Shown here: positions 54,383 through 63,899 of the stretch, one piece after another | Position numbering within the stretch: the first letter of the stretch is position 1 | Layout of the letters: every line of letters starts with the position of its first letter | Source: Pseudomonas jessenii | Lineage (GTDB): Bacteria; Pseudomonadota; Gammaproteobacteria; Pseudomonadales; Pseudomonadaceae | Assembly: GCF_002236115.1 (NCBI RefSeq) | Contig: NZ_NIWT01000001.1 | Location: forward strand, 682,001 to 746,000 | Length of the DNA: 64,000 bases | Direction: 5' to 3' | Program-made: the position numbers and the translations under genes | Notes under the pieces: generated by a model | Seen by the model: the letters and a program-made list of their open reading frames with translations, nothing else | Told to the model about the DNA's origin: nothing | Database searches by the model: none

Positions 54383-56029
54383 TTAGACTTGTTCCAGCGT
54401 ATCGGTTGAAGGTGTGGAAGCGCGCGTGGCCAGCAACCGGTCGAGCCAGTCGGGGTCCATTTGCGGTTCGGAAGAAAACAGCAGCCCGGTGTAGTCCTGA
54501 TGCGGCGGGGTGAAGATCTGGCTGCGCGAGCCGTGGTCCACCACCCTGCCCCGTTGCATCACCAATACCTCATCGGCGATCGCCCGCACAGTAGCAACAT
54601 CGTGGGTGATGAACAGATAGCCGACACCCAGTTGCTGCTGGATGCGGTTGAGCAATTTCAGTACGCCTTCAGCCACCAGTTGGTCGAGGGCCGAGGTCAC
54701 TTCATCGCAGATGATCAGTTGCGGTTCGGCCGCCAGGGCCCTGGCGATGCAGATGCGTTGCTTCTGCCCGCCGGACAGCTCCCGGGGCTGACGATCCATG
54801 AATGTCGCGGGGTCGAGTTCGATCATCTCCAGCAGTTCGGCAACCCGGGCGCGCATGGCTTTACCCTTGAGGCCCAGATAAAACGTCAGCGGCCGGCCGA
54901 TGATGTCGACGATGCGCTGACGCGGATTCAACGCGGTGTCGGGGATCTGGTAGATCATCTGGATGCGCCGCAGTTGCTCCTTGCTGCGCTGGCGAAAGTC
55001 CGCCGGCAAGGGTTCGCCGTCGTACAGCACCTGGCCGTAAGTTGGTGGCAGCAATCCGGTGATCAACCGCGCGGTGGAGCTTTTGCCACTGCCAGACTCG
55101 CCGATCACCGCCAGGGTCTGACCACGGTAGAGCTTGAGGGAAACGTCGTGCAGCACCGGTTGCTGGCCATAACTGGCGCAACTGTTGCGCAGTTCCAACA
55201 GCGGTTGTTCCTGCTGCGGACAGGCCTTGGGTTCGGTGCGAAAACTGCGCACCGCCCACAACGACTTGGTGTAGTCCTCCTGCGGGTCACCGAGCATCTG
55301 CCGGGTTTCGGCCTCTTCCACCAGCTTGCCGTGACGCAGCACCATGATGCGGTCGGCCATCTGCGCCACCACCGCCAGGTCGTGGCTGATGTAGATCGCC
55401 GCGCTGCCATAGGTCGCAACCGCGTCACGAATGGCTGCCAGCACCTCGATCTGGGTGGTGACGTCCAGCGCGGTGGTCGGTTCGTCGAAGATGATCAGGT
55501 CCGGATGGCAGGCCATCGCCATGGCGGTCATGACCCGCTGCAACTGGCCGCCGGAGACCTGATGCGGATAGCGCTGGCCGATGGTTTCGGGATTGGGCAA
55601 GCGCAGTACCCGGTACAACTCCACCGCCTCGCGCATGGCCTGCTCGCGGCTCATGCCGCCGTTTTTCACAGCGGTTTCGACGTGCTGGTCGATCAGGCGA
55701 TGGGCCGGGTTGAACGAGGCTGCCGCGCTCTGTGCCACATAGGCAATACGCAGCCCCCGCAGTTTACGCAAGGCTTCAGGCTTGGCGGAGAGCAAGTCGA
55801 TGCCGTCGAAGTGCACCGAGCCACCGGTGATCCGGCAGCCGTCGCGGGTGTAGCCCATGGCCGACAGGCCGAGGGTCGACTTGCCCGCGCCGGACTCGCC
55901 GATCAGCCCCAGCACCTCGCCCCGTTGCAGGGTCAGGTCGATGCCCTTGATCAGCGGATGCCAGGCATCTTCGTAATGCCCTTCGATGTGCAGGTTGCGG
56001 ATTTCCAGCAGAGGTTTTGAGGTCGTCAT
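54383..56029 (-). CDS. Dual ABC ATPase of a Dpp/Opp-type transporter
   Basis: A 548-residue fusion of two ATP-binding subunits (DppD- and DppF-like). Domain 1 has [17 protein letters not shown] and DEPTTALDV; domain 2 has [17 protein letters not shown] and CDEVTSALD. Fused forms like this are common in YejF/GsiA-type systems. The start at 56029 gives AAGGA with nine-base spacing; an ATG at 56038 has none. Gene order upstream on the strand is binding protein, two permeases, then this gene. Confidence 0.93.
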   Translation of the reverse strand: MTTSKPLLEIRNLHIEGHYEDAWHPLIKGIDLTLQRGEVLGLIGESGAGKSTLGLSAMGYTRDGCRITGGSVHFDGIDLLSAKPEALRKLRGLRIAYVAQSAAASFNPAHRLIDQHVETAVKNGGMSREQAMREAVELYRVLRLPNPETIGQRYPHQVSGGQLQRVMTAMAMACHPDLIIFDEPTTALDVTTQIEVLAAIRDAVATYGSAAIYISHDLAVVAQMADRIMVLRHGKLVEEAETRQMLGDPQEDYTKSLWAVRSFRTEPKACPQQEQPLLELRNSCASYGQQPVLHDVSLKLYRGQTLAVIGESGSGKSSTARLITGLLPPTYGQVLYDGEPLPADFRQRSKEQLRRIQMIYQIPDTALNPRQRIVDIIGRPLTFYLGLKGKAMRARVAELLEMIELDPATFMDRQPRELSGGQKQRICIARALAAEPQLIICDEVTSALDQLVAEGVLKLLNRIQQQLGVGYLFITHDVATVRAIADEVLVMQRGRVVDHGSRSQIFTPPHQDYTGLLFSSEPQMDPDWLDRLLATRASTPSTDTLEQV

Positions 56030-56031
56030 GT

Positions 56032-56859
56032 TCAGCATTCCTTGAGGCCGCTGGATTTGTGCAGCATCCAGTCGACGACGAAATTGACGCTGATTGTGAT
56101 CAAGGCCACGGCCAGGGCGGGCAGCAACGGGCTGATGTCGCCAAAGGTGATCAGCACCGCGTTGTCGCGCACCATGCTGCCCCAGTCGGCGGTGGGCGGC
56201 TGGATGCCCAGGCCGAGGAACGACAGCGCACTGATGAACAGGAACACGAAGCAGAAACGCAGGCCGAACTCGGCAATCAGCGGTGCCGCCGCGTTCGGCA
56301 ACACCTCGCGGGTCACCAGCCACCACAGGCCTTCACCGCGCAGGCGTGCGGCTTCGACGAAATCCTGGACCACCACGTTCATCGCCACAGCACGAGACAG
56401 CCGAAACACCCGGGTCGCATCCAGCAGCGCAATCACCAGCACCAGCGACGTCGCCGTGGTGCCGACCACGCTGAGAATCAGCAAGGCAAAGATCAGTTGC
56501 GGAATGGCCATCAGGATGTCCACCACCCGGGACAATCCCTGGTCGACCCAACCACCCTTGATCGCCGCGATCAAGCCGCTCAAGCCGCCGAGCAGAAACG
56601 CCAGGACGGTGGTGAGGAAGGCTATGCCCAGGGTGTTGCGCGCGCCATAGACCAGGCGACTGAACATGTCGCGCCCCAGGTTATCGGTGCCCAACAGGAA
56701 CTGCCCGCCCCAGGGGGCGAAGCCCTCGCCCACCACCTGGGTTTCGCCGAACGGTGCCAATACCGGCGCGAACACCGCCACCAGCACGTACAGCAGGATC
56801 ATCAACAAACCGAACTTGGCGCTCAGGGGCGCCTGCCACACTTGTTTTAACAGGCTCAT
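56032..56859 (-). CDS. ABC transporter permease (DppC-like)
   Basis: A 275-residue inner-membrane subunit with six spans. It has the family start LLMILLYVLVAVFAPVLAP and the GTDNLGRDMFSRLVYGARNTL segment, and the coupling-helix EAA region VVQDFVEAARLRGEGLWWLVTREVLPNAAAPLI. Follows the other permease by 3 bp and precedes the ATPase by 2 bp. Confidence 0.93.
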   Translation of the reverse strand: MSLLKQVWQAPLSAKFGLLMILLYVLVAVFAPVLAPFGETQVVGEGFAPWGGQFLLGTDNLGRDMFSRLVYGARNTLGIAFLTTVLAFLLGGLSGLIAAIKGGWVDQGLSRVVDILMAIPQLIFALLILSVVGTTATSLVLVIALLDATRVFRLSRAVAMNVVVQDFVEAARLRGEGLWWLVTREVLPNAAAPLIAEFGLRFCFVFLFISALSFLGLGIQPPTADWGSMVRDNAVLITFGDISPLLPALAVALITISVNFVVDWMLHKSSGLKEC

Positions 56860-56862
56860 GGT

Positions 56863-57822
56863 CTACCCCTTCGGATGCATCAGGCGTGGGTTGCTGGCAA
56901 TCGACAGCACATCGGCACTGGTGTTGAGCAGGATGTAGGTCGCGGCGAAGATCAGGCTGCAGGCCTGCACCACCGGGATGTCACGCTTGGCCACCGAGTC
57001 CACCAGCAACTGGCCGAGCCCCGGATAGACAAACACCACTTCGACCACCACCACGCCAACCACCAGGTACGCGAGGTTCAGCGCCACCACGTTGACGATG
57101 GGGGCCAGGGCATTTGGCAAGGCGTGACGGAAGATGATCCGCGACTGGCTGATGCCCTTGAGCCGGGCCATTTCGATGTAGGGGCTGGCCAGCAGGTTGA
57201 TCAAGGATGCGCGGGTCATGCGCATCATCTGCGCGATGACCACCAGGCTCAGGGTCGCCACCGGCAACACCGAACGCTCCAGTACCGTGCCCAATGAGGC
57301 GTCCGGCGCGAGGTTGGAAATGCTCGGGAACCAGTTGAGCTTCACCGCGAACACCAGGATCAGGATGTAGGCGACGAAAAACTCGGGGAACGACACCGCG
57401 CTCAGCGCCGAGGTGTTGAGCAAACGGTCGAACCAGCTGTTGCGGTACAACGCCGCGAGCATCCCCAGCAGCAAAGCCAGCGGCACCGACACCAGCGCTG
57501 CCAGCAATGCGAGGCTGAAGGTGTTGCCCAAACGCGTACCCACCAGTTCGGCGATCGGCCGCTGGTTGGCCAGCGACACACCGAGATCACCGTGCAGCAA
57601 CTGCCAGATCCAATGGCCAAAGCGGGACAATGGCGGCAGGTCCAGCCCCAGTTGCGCGCGGTAGGCGGCCACGGTTTCCGGAGTGGCCGACTGGCCCAGC
57701 ATGGCCTGGGCGATATCGCCCGGGAGCATGCCGACGGCCAGGAAAATAATCACTGAGACGGCGAACAGCGAGAGCAGGCCTAGCGCCAGACGCTGCCCCA
57801 ACAGCTTGAAAATACTTCTCAT
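56863..57822 (-). CDS. ABC transporter permease (DppB-like)
   Basis: A 319-residue permease. It has the N-terminal span LGLLSLFAVSVIIFLAVGMLPGDIAQAML and the EAA loop YIEMARLKGISQSRIIFRHALPNALAPIVN, as in DppB and OppB. Start at ATG 57822; a longer frame reaches 57891 but would run into REPIN 4. Partner of the DppC-like subunit. Confidence 0.92.
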   Translation of the reverse strand: MRSIFKLLGQRLALGLLSLFAVSVIIFLAVGMLPGDIAQAMLGQSATPETVAAYRAQLGLDLPPLSRFGHWIWQLLHGDLGVSLANQRPIAELVGTRLGNTFSLALLAALVSVPLALLLGMLAALYRNSWFDRLLNTSALSAVSFPEFFVAYILILVFAVKLNWFPSISNLAPDASLGTVLERSVLPVATLSLVVIAQMMRMTRASLINLLASPYIEMARLKGISQSRIIFRHALPNALAPIVNVVALNLAYLVVGVVVVEVVFVYPGLGQLLVDSVAKRDIPVVQACSLIFAATYILLNTSADVLSIASNPRLMHPKG

Positions 57823-57853
57823 CGTGCAGTTCCTCAATACAGATAGCAGCCCC

Positions 57854-57953
57854 TGTAGGAGCGAGCTTGCTCGCGAAAAACCCGAAGACACCGAGGTGAA
57901 TCAGGTTTCCCGCATTACCGTTGGCCTCCATCGCGAGCAAGCTCGCTCCTACA
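57854..57953. repeat. REPIN 4, inside the ABC transporter operon
   Basis: A 100-bp inverted REP pair between the binding protein stop and the first permease. A hairpin here could raise the stability of the upstream binding-protein message, giving more of it than of the membrane parts. Confidence 0.9.
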
Positions 57954-57957
57954 GTGC

Positions 57958-59559
57958 CTACGCCTGCCACCACCGCTCGATCACCCGCAGGCCATCCAGC
58001 TCGCCATAGGGCGCGGTCTGCCCGCCGTGAACCACACGGTTGGAACGCGCCGCCACGGAACTGGCGAACAACGGCACGATCGCCCCGCCCTCGTCCCGGC
58101 ACAGCGCCTGCATTTCGTTGTACATCTCGCGGCGCAGCGGGTCGTTCATTTCGCCGCGAGCGGCGTTGAGCAGTTGATTGAAGCGCGGGTTGTCCCAGTG
58201 GGTTTCGTTCCACGCCGCGCCCTTGGCGTAACCGATGCTGAACATGCGGTCGGCGGTCAGGCTGCTGTACCAGAACGAAGTGGTGAACGGTTGCTTCATC
58301 CATACGTTGGAGAAGAAGCCGTCCGCCGGTTCGCGCACCACGTCGATGTCGATCCCGGCGGCGCGAGCCTGTTCCTTGAACAGCACCGAAGCATCTACGG
58401 CGCCGGTATAGGCAGCGTCGGAGGCTTGCAGGCGAACCTTGAGCGAATCCAGACCGGCCTTTTTCAGGTAGAAGCGCGACTTGTCCGGGTCGTAGGTGCG
58501 CTGCTCCAGCGCAGTGTTGATGAAGCGGCTGCCAGGCTGGATCGGATGGTCGTTGCCCACCAGGCCATAGCCATGCAGCACCGAAGCCAGCAGGGTTTCG
58601 CGGTTGATCGCGTGCTTCATCGCCAGGCGCACGTCGTTGTTCTGGAACACCTGGCTGTCGGTGAGCATCGGGAAGGTGTAGTGCTGGGCGCCTTTGGTTT
58701 CTTCGATGACCAGGTTCGGGTTGCGCTTGAGCAGCGCGACGGTTTTCAGATCGACCTTGTTGATCACATCCACTTGCCCGGTGACCAGCGCATTGACCCG
58801 CGCCGCGCCGTCGGCGATGGCGATCAATTCGGCACTGGCGAAGTGTGCCCGACCCGGTTTCCAGTAATCGGGGCTGCGTTCCAGGGTCATGCGCACGCCC
58901 GGCTCGAAGTCCTTGAGGCGATAGCCACCGGTGCCGGCGCCGGCCTGCCAGTCCGCCGCGCCATCCTTGCTCGGCATGATCGCCAGGTGGTAATCGGCGA
59001 CCACATACGAGAAGTCGGCGTTGCCCGAGTGCAGTTCGAACACCACGCTGTCGCTGCCGTTGGCGCTGACCTTGGCCACGTCACCCAGCACGGTCTTGGC
59101 CGCCGAGGTGGATTTCTCGCCGAGGTGGTGCTGGATCGAAGCGACCACGTCGTCGGCGGTCAGGGTCTTGCCGTTGTGGAAGGTCACGCCCTGACGGATT
59201 TTGAAGGTCCAGATGCGCGCGTCCGGGGTCGAGGTCCAGCTTTCTGCCAGCTCGGGGATGGCCGTGCCGTCGACGGCAATTTCGGTCAGGGTGTTATAGA
59301 CCGCCGAGAAGCCGACGAAGGTGAAGGTGTCCGCCCAGGAGCCCGGATCCTTGGAGTCCGTGGTGCTGCCTCCGGCCAGGCCCAGACGCAGTACACCGCC
59401 GGGTTTTGGCGTGGCCTCCCCGGCAAGGGCGCCAAACGGCAGCCCCATGGAGAACGCCCCGGCCACCGCTGCGGCAGCGGCGCTGTACTTGAGGAAGTCT
59501 CTACGCGGAAAACTGAATTCATGGTTCGCTTGAGTAATCTTGTTTTTGTTATCGCTCAT
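57958..59559 (-). CDS. Peptide/nickel-type ABC substrate-binding protein with Tat signal
   Basis: A 533-residue SBP_bac_5 protein. The N-terminus has a twin-arginine signal (FPRRDFLKYSAAAAAVAGAF), so it is exported folded. The fold-specific segments are GGVLRLGLAGGSTTDSKDPG, WTFKIRQGVTFHNGKTLTADDVVASI and MKHAINRETLLASVLHGYG. Substrate could be a peptide or another small molecule; the nearby arginine pathway genes suggest a basic amino acid derivative (inference). Start at 59559, the second in-frame ATG. Confidence 0.9.
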   Translation of the reverse strand: MSDNKNKITQANHEFSFPRRDFLKYSAAAAAVAGAFSMGLPFGALAGEATPKPGGVLRLGLAGGSTTDSKDPGSWADTFTFVGFSAVYNTLTEIAVDGTAIPELAESWTSTPDARIWTFKIRQGVTFHNGKTLTADDVVASIQHHLGEKSTSAAKTVLGDVAKVSANGSDSVVFELHSGNADFSYVVADYHLAIMPSKDGAADWQAGAGTGGYRLKDFEPGVRMTLERSPDYWKPGRAHFASAELIAIADGAARVNALVTGQVDVINKVDLKTVALLKRNPNLVIEETKGAQHYTFPMLTDSQVFQNNDVRLAMKHAINRETLLASVLHGYGLVGNDHPIQPGSRFINTALEQRTYDPDKSRFYLKKAGLDSLKVRLQASDAAYTGAVDASVLFKEQARAAGIDIDVVREPADGFFSNVWMKQPFTTSFWYSSLTADRMFSIGYAKGAAWNETHWDNPRFNQLLNAARGEMNDPLRREMYNEMQALCRDEGGAIVPLFASSVAARSNRVVHGGQTAPYGELDGLRVIERWWQA

Positions 59560-59613
59560 TGCATTGCCCCTGATCAAAAAGCTAATGAATTACCGGTTCA
59601 AAACCACGCAAGA

Positions 59614-59633
59614 CACCGGGCCATGGCCCGGTG
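59614..59633. terminator. Perfect palindrome between the aldehyde dehydrogenase and binding-protein genes
   Basis: CACCGGGCCATGGCCCGGTG is a fully symmetrical 20-mer 25 bp beyond the dehydrogenase stop. There is no good T-tract. It may be a terminator or processing hairpin for the aru-type operon. Confidence 0.5.
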
Positions 59634-59658
59634 CATACAACGTTTGAATCGCCAACCG

Positions 59659-61074
59659 TCACACCTGGATCGCCTTCACTTCGACGAACTCGTTCAGCCC
59701 CTCCTCACCCCATTCGCGACCGTTACCCGACTGTTTGTAGCCACCGAACGGCGCCTGATAATTGAATGCGGCACCGTTGAGGAAGCACTGACCGGCGCGT
59801 AGCTGACGCCCCAGTTGCAAGGCACGCTCGGCACTGCCGGCCCAGACGCCGCTGGACAGGCCGAACGGCGAGTCGTTGGCGATCTGGATCGCTTGCGCCT
59901 CATCGGCGTAGGGAATCAGGCATAGCACCGGGCCGAAGATTTCTTCCTGGGCAATGCGCATGCGGTTGTCGACATCGGCGAACAGTGTCGGGCTGACATA
60001 GAACCCGCGCTCGAACGTCGTTGGCGTGTCACCGCCGCACAGCAGTCGTGCGCCTTCCTGTTGGCCGACCTTGATGTAATCGAGCACAGTGCGTTTTTGC
60101 CCGGCCGAGCACATCGGGCCGAGGAAGCTTTGCGGGTCGAGGGGATCGCCCATGCGCAGGCTCAACGTTTCCGCCAGCGCCAGTTCGACGGCCTCCGCGT
60201 AGCGGCTGGCCGGCAGCAGCATGCGGGTCAGCGCGGTGCAGGTTTGGCCGGAGTTGATCATCACGTCTTGCACGCCGTAGCGCACCGCCGCTGCCAGATC
60301 GGCATCCTCGGCGATCAGCAACGGCGACTTGCCGCCCAGTTCCAGGCACACGCGCTTGACTGAAGGTGCCGCCGCTTGCGCGACCCGCACCCCGGCACCG
60401 GTGGAGCCGGTAAACGACACCATGTCCACGTCCGGGTGTTTGGCCAGCGCTTCGCCGACTTTCGAGCCCGGACCGCTGACCAGGTTGAACACCCCGGCAG
60501 GCAGGCCGATGTCCTCGATCATCTGCGCCAGCAGGAAGGCATGCAGCGGGGTTTCCTGACTCGGCTTGACCACCACCGTGCAACCGGCGGCCAGTGCCGG
60601 GGCGAGTTTGCCGATCAACTGGTGCAGCGGGTAATTCCACGGATTGATGAACGCGCAGACACCCACGGCCTCGCGGATCACCAGTGAGTTGCCGACTTCG
60701 CGCACCTCGTCCATGAGATGCGCCAGTTCGACGTACTGCTCAAGGCCAGTGATCGGCCCGTCGACCTGCACCGAGCGGCACCATTGCACCGGCATGCCCA
60801 GTTCCGTTGTGATGACCGCGGCCATCTCATCGGCACGATTGCGCAGTTGATCGGCCAGTGCACGGATATAACCGGCACGCACGCTGGACGGCGTGCGCGA
60901 CCATGAAGCGAAGGCCCGGCGAGCCGACGCCACGGCGTTTTCAACATCGAGTTCATCACCCAGCGGAACGCTGCCGCAGACTTCCTCGGTGGCCGGGTTG
61001 ATCACCTCGGCGATGCCCCGCCCCGACGGGGTTTGCCAGCGGCCATCAATGAACAGTGTCTTGTGATTAAGCAT
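59659..61074 (-). CDS. Aldehyde dehydrogenase, probably for 4-guanidinobutyraldehyde
   Basis: A 471-residue NAD(P)+-dependent enzyme. It has NPWNYPLHQLIGKLAPALAAGC, VSFTGSTGAGVRV, the general base Glu in CLELGGKSPL and the catalytic Cys in SGQTCTALTRML, and PFGGYKQSGNGREWGEEGLNEF near the end. Its start overlaps the aruH stop by 8 bp. In the arginine transaminase pathway the aldehyde made by AruI needs oxidation to 4-guanidinobutyrate, which this enzyme could do; in P. aeruginosa that step is credited to KauB, encoded elsewhere. Confidence 0.88.
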   Translation of the reverse strand: MLNHKTLFIDGRWQTPSGRGIAEVINPATEEVCGSVPLGDELDVENAVASARRAFASWSRTPSSVRAGYIRALADQLRNRADEMAAVITTELGMPVQWCRSVQVDGPITGLEQYVELAHLMDEVREVGNSLVIREAVGVCAFINPWNYPLHQLIGKLAPALAAGCTVVVKPSQETPLHAFLLAQMIEDIGLPAGVFNLVSGPGSKVGEALAKHPDVDMVSFTGSTGAGVRVAQAAAPSVKRVCLELGGKSPLLIAEDADLAAAVRYGVQDVMINSGQTCTALTRMLLPASRYAEAVELALAETLSLRMGDPLDPQSFLGPMCSAGQKRTVLDYIKVGQQEGARLLCGGDTPTTFERGFYVSPTLFADVDNRMRIAQEEIFGPVLCLIPYADEAQAIQIANDSPFGLSSGVWAGSAERALQLGRQLRAGQCFLNGAAFNYQAPFGGYKQSGNGREWGEEGLNEFVEVKAIQV

Positions 61075-62257
61075 GAACCTGGGCCTCCATCAATTCCTGG
61101 GCACAACGGGCAATGCGCTGGCAGGCATCGCGCAGCGGTTCGGCACCGACCACCAGACCGAGGCGAATGTGCCCCGCCGCGCTCGGACCAAAGGCCTCGC
61201 CCGCCAGGACCGACACGCCGTGGCGATCCAGCAGACGGTCGGCAAACGCCTGGGCGCTGAGCCCGGTCTGACGGATATCGAGCATCACGAACATTCCGCC
61301 ATCGGGTTTCAACGCCCGCACGCCGGGGCAATCGGCCAGGCTGTCGCACACCAGATCGCGACGCTGGCGATAGGCTTCGCGCATGGCTTCGAGTTCCGGC
61401 AGGTTGCTTTCCAGGGCCACCACGGCGGCGTCCTGAATGAAATCCGGCGAGCCGTAGAGCATGCACAACGCGAGGTTTTCCAGGTGCGCGGCCAAAGATG
61501 GCGGCGCCACCACCCAGCCGACGCGCCAACCGGTCATGGCGTGGGATTTCGACAGGCTGTTGAGGGTCGCGGTGCGCTCGGCCATGCCCGGCAGACTCGC
61601 CGGGCTGACGTGTTCGCCTTCGAACAGCAGTTCGCTGTAGACCTCATCGGAAATCAGCCACAGGTCGTGGGCGATGCACAATTCAGCCAAAGCCGTCCAT
61701 GTACTGCGCGGCAAACTGGCGCCGGACGGGTTGTGCGGGCTGTTCAGTGCCAGTGCCCGGGTGCGTGGCGTGATGCGCGCGGCGACATCTTCGGGCAACA
61801 CGCGAAAGCCGTTTTCCGAGCGTACGGGCACCGGCACCACCACGGCACCGCAAGCACCGAATACCGCTTCGTAGGTGACGTACATGGGCTCGGCGACGAT
61901 CACTTCGTCACCCGGATTGAGTACGCATTGGGCCACGCTGAACAGCGCACATTGCGCCCCGGCCAGTACGGTGACCTGATCGGCCGAAACGCTTTGGCCG
62001 CTGCGTTGTTGATGACGCCTGGCAATGGCCTCGCGCAGGGCACGCTTGCCGCGCACCTCGGCATAGTGCGTGTTGCCGTTTAGCAGGCTATCGATGGCAC
62101 CCTGCACGATGGGCTGTGGCGTGTCGAAATCCGGGTCGCCCACGGACAACAGCAGAATGTCTTCACCCTGTTCGCGCAGTGCCAGGGCGCGGTAGTGAAT
62201 GTCCCACGCGGCGGCGCCGTCACCGGCGATACGTTGAGTCAGATCGGAAAAGCGCAT
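61067..62257 (-). CDS. aruH: Arginine:pyruvate transaminase AruH
   Basis: A 396-residue fold-type I aminotransferase that converts L-arginine and pyruvate to 2-ketoarginine and alanine. It begins MRFSDLTQRIAGDGAAAWDI and contains LSVGDPDFDTPQPIV, NSPHNPSGASLP, DEVYSELLFEGEH and the PLP lysine in SLSKSHAMTGWRVGW, very close to the P. aeruginosa enzyme as I remember it. It lies 24 bp after aruI and overlaps the dehydrogenase gene. Confidence 0.92.
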   Translation of the reverse strand: MRFSDLTQRIAGDGAAAWDIHYRALALREQGEDILLLSVGDPDFDTPQPIVQGAIDSLLNGNTHYAEVRGKRALREAIARRHQQRSGQSVSADQVTVLAGAQCALFSVAQCVLNPGDEVIVAEPMYVTYEAVFGACGAVVVPVPVRSENGFRVLPEDVAARITPRTRALALNSPHNPSGASLPRSTWTALAELCIAHDLWLISDEVYSELLFEGEHVSPASLPGMAERTATLNSLSKSHAMTGWRVGWVVAPPSLAAHLENLALCMLYGSPDFIQDAAVVALESNLPELEAMREAYRQRRDLVCDSLADCPGVRALKPDGGMFVMLDIRQTGLSAQAFADRLLDRHGVSVLAGEAFGPSAAGHIRLGLVVGAEPLRDACQRIARCAQELMEAQVHA

Positions 62258-62281
62258 GGCTTCATCCCCTTAAAATGCAGA

Positions 62282-63895
62282 TCAATGCGCACAGGCATGC
62301 TTGAGTTCGATCAGGGTCACGCCGCTGCGCTTGAAGCCATGGCGCAAGTCGGTCTGCAACTCGGCGAGGCTTTGCGGCTGGGTCACGGTGCAGCCGAACG
62401 CACGCGCGAGGGCGGCGAAATCCGGGTTGCGCGGCAATACGCCGATGGGCTCGATGTCCAGGCCGAGCATGTCGTCGCGGATCTGCCCCAGCGCATCGTT
62501 GTTCCACAGCAGCACCACCAGCGGGCTGTCCAGTTCTTCCACGGCGGTGGCCAGTTCCTGGGCGGTGTAGAGGAAACCACCGTCGCCCACCAGCACCAGC
62601 CCAGGCCGCTGCGGCGCACCGAATTTGGCGCCGATCCCGGCCGGCAGGCCATATCCCAAGGTGCCGTAGCCGGTCGGGTGCAACCAACTGCGAATGGCGA
62701 GGCTGTCGAAGGCATAGTTGCCGGTATAGGCCAGTTGGGTCATGTCGGTGCTGATGAAGGCGTTTTCCGGCAGCTCCGCCGCAATGCGATCCAGAATCGC
62801 CTGATGGATCGACTGCAACGGGCCATGGCTGGCCTTGACCGCTTCACGCAGTGCGGCGACCGAGGCAATCGCAGCGCTGGCCTCGCGCACGTCGGTTGGC
62901 AGGCGCTCAAGCAAGCCACTGAGGGTTTGTTGCGCATCGCCATGCAACGCCACCGCGCAGGGGTAGAAGTCGTTGAATTTGCGTGGGTCGATGTCGACGC
63001 GCAGCAGTTCGCCATTGAGTGACAGGCGTTCGCGCCAGAAGTCGGTGTCGGCCATTTCGGTGCCGACCGCCAGCACCACGTCGGCCTCGGCGATCAGGTT
63101 CCAGCCCGGCTCCACACACAGGGATGAGCCGGCGTTGAGCGGCGCGTCCGGCGGCAGCAGGCCTTTACCGGCGACGCTGGTGAACAGTGGCGAGGCCAGT
63201 CGGGTGCTGATTTCTTGCAGCTCAGAGGTGGCATTCAAGGCGCCACCACCGGCAATGATCATTGGTCGCTTGGCAGCGTTGAGTTTCGCCACGGCTTGAT
63301 CAATTGCGGTGGTCGATGCCGGGCCACGACCTGGACGACGCACCACCTCATTGCTCCAGTCACGGGCAATCGGCGCCGACAACACGTCCAGCGGCACCGA
63401 GATGTGCACCGGGCGCGGGCGCTCGCTGTCGAACACTGCGTAGGCACGGGCGATCAGTTCCGGCAGGTCTTCGGCAGTCAGTGCCACGGCCGAGAACGCA
63501 GTGATCGGCGCGGTCATTGCGCGCTGGTCCTGGCACTCGTGCAGACTGCCCCAACCCTTGCCCAGGCTGGCGCTGTGGTTGACGCTGGAAATCACCAGCA
63601 TCGGAATCGAGTCGGCGTAGGCCTGGCCGATGCCGGTGGCGGCGTTGGTCACGCCGGGGCCGGTGATGACGAAGCACACGCCGGGTTTGCCGCTGACCCG
63701 GGCGTAGCCGTCGGCCATGAAACTGGCGCCCTGCTCATGACGAGTCAGCACATGACGGATGCCGCTGCCGGGCAAGCCGCGATACAGCTCCAGGGTGTGT
63801 ACGCCGGGAATGCCGAACACGGTATCGACGCCGTAGTTGGCCAACAGGCGCACCAGGGCCTGGCCACCGGTCAATGTTTTGCTTTGCATGTTCAT
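62282..63895 (-). CDS. aruI: 2-Ketoarginine decarboxylase AruI (TPP enzyme)
   Basis: A 537-residue thiamine diphosphate enzyme that decarboxylates 5-guanidino-2-oxopentanoate to 4-guanidinobutyraldehyde. The TPP-activating Glu is in VLTRHEQGASFMADGYAR, and the cofactor motif is LVGDGGFLYTAQELATAVEELDSPLVVLLWNN. It looks like acetolactate synthase but its place next to aruH decides the call. Preceded by the end of an acyl-CoA synthetase gene with a 4-bp gap between stop and start. Confidence 0.9.
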   Translation of the reverse strand: MNMQSKTLTGGQALVRLLANYGVDTVFGIPGVHTLELYRGLPGSGIRHVLTRHEQGASFMADGYARVSGKPGVCFVITGPGVTNAATGIGQAYADSIPMLVISSVNHSASLGKGWGSLHECQDQRAMTAPITAFSAVALTAEDLPELIARAYAVFDSERPRPVHISVPLDVLSAPIARDWSNEVVRRPGRGPASTTAIDQAVAKLNAAKRPMIIAGGGALNATSELQEISTRLASPLFTSVAGKGLLPPDAPLNAGSSLCVEPGWNLIAEADVVLAVGTEMADTDFWRERLSLNGELLRVDIDPRKFNDFYPCAVALHGDAQQTLSGLLERLPTDVREASAAIASVAALREAVKASHGPLQSIHQAILDRIAAELPENAFISTDMTQLAYTGNYAFDSLAIRSWLHPTGYGTLGYGLPAGIGAKFGAPQRPGLVLVGDGGFLYTAQELATAVEELDSPLVVLLWNNDALGQIRDDMLGLDIEPIGVLPRNPDFAALARAFGCTVTQPQSLAELQTDLRHGFKRSGVTLIELKHACAH

Positions 63896-63899
63896 GTCC

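Noticed and set aside
54461..56020. 519-codon plus ORF
   Set aside because: Antisense to the dual ABC ATPase with two full sets of nucleotide-binding motifs.
52335..57953. Repeated hairpins as a possible CRISPR array
   Set aside because: The units are inverted REP pairs far apart and of REPIN type, with no regular spacers and no cas genes.
58027..59802. 591-codon plus ORF
   Set aside because: Antisense to the binding protein gene; also runs across the end of the dehydrogenase gene.
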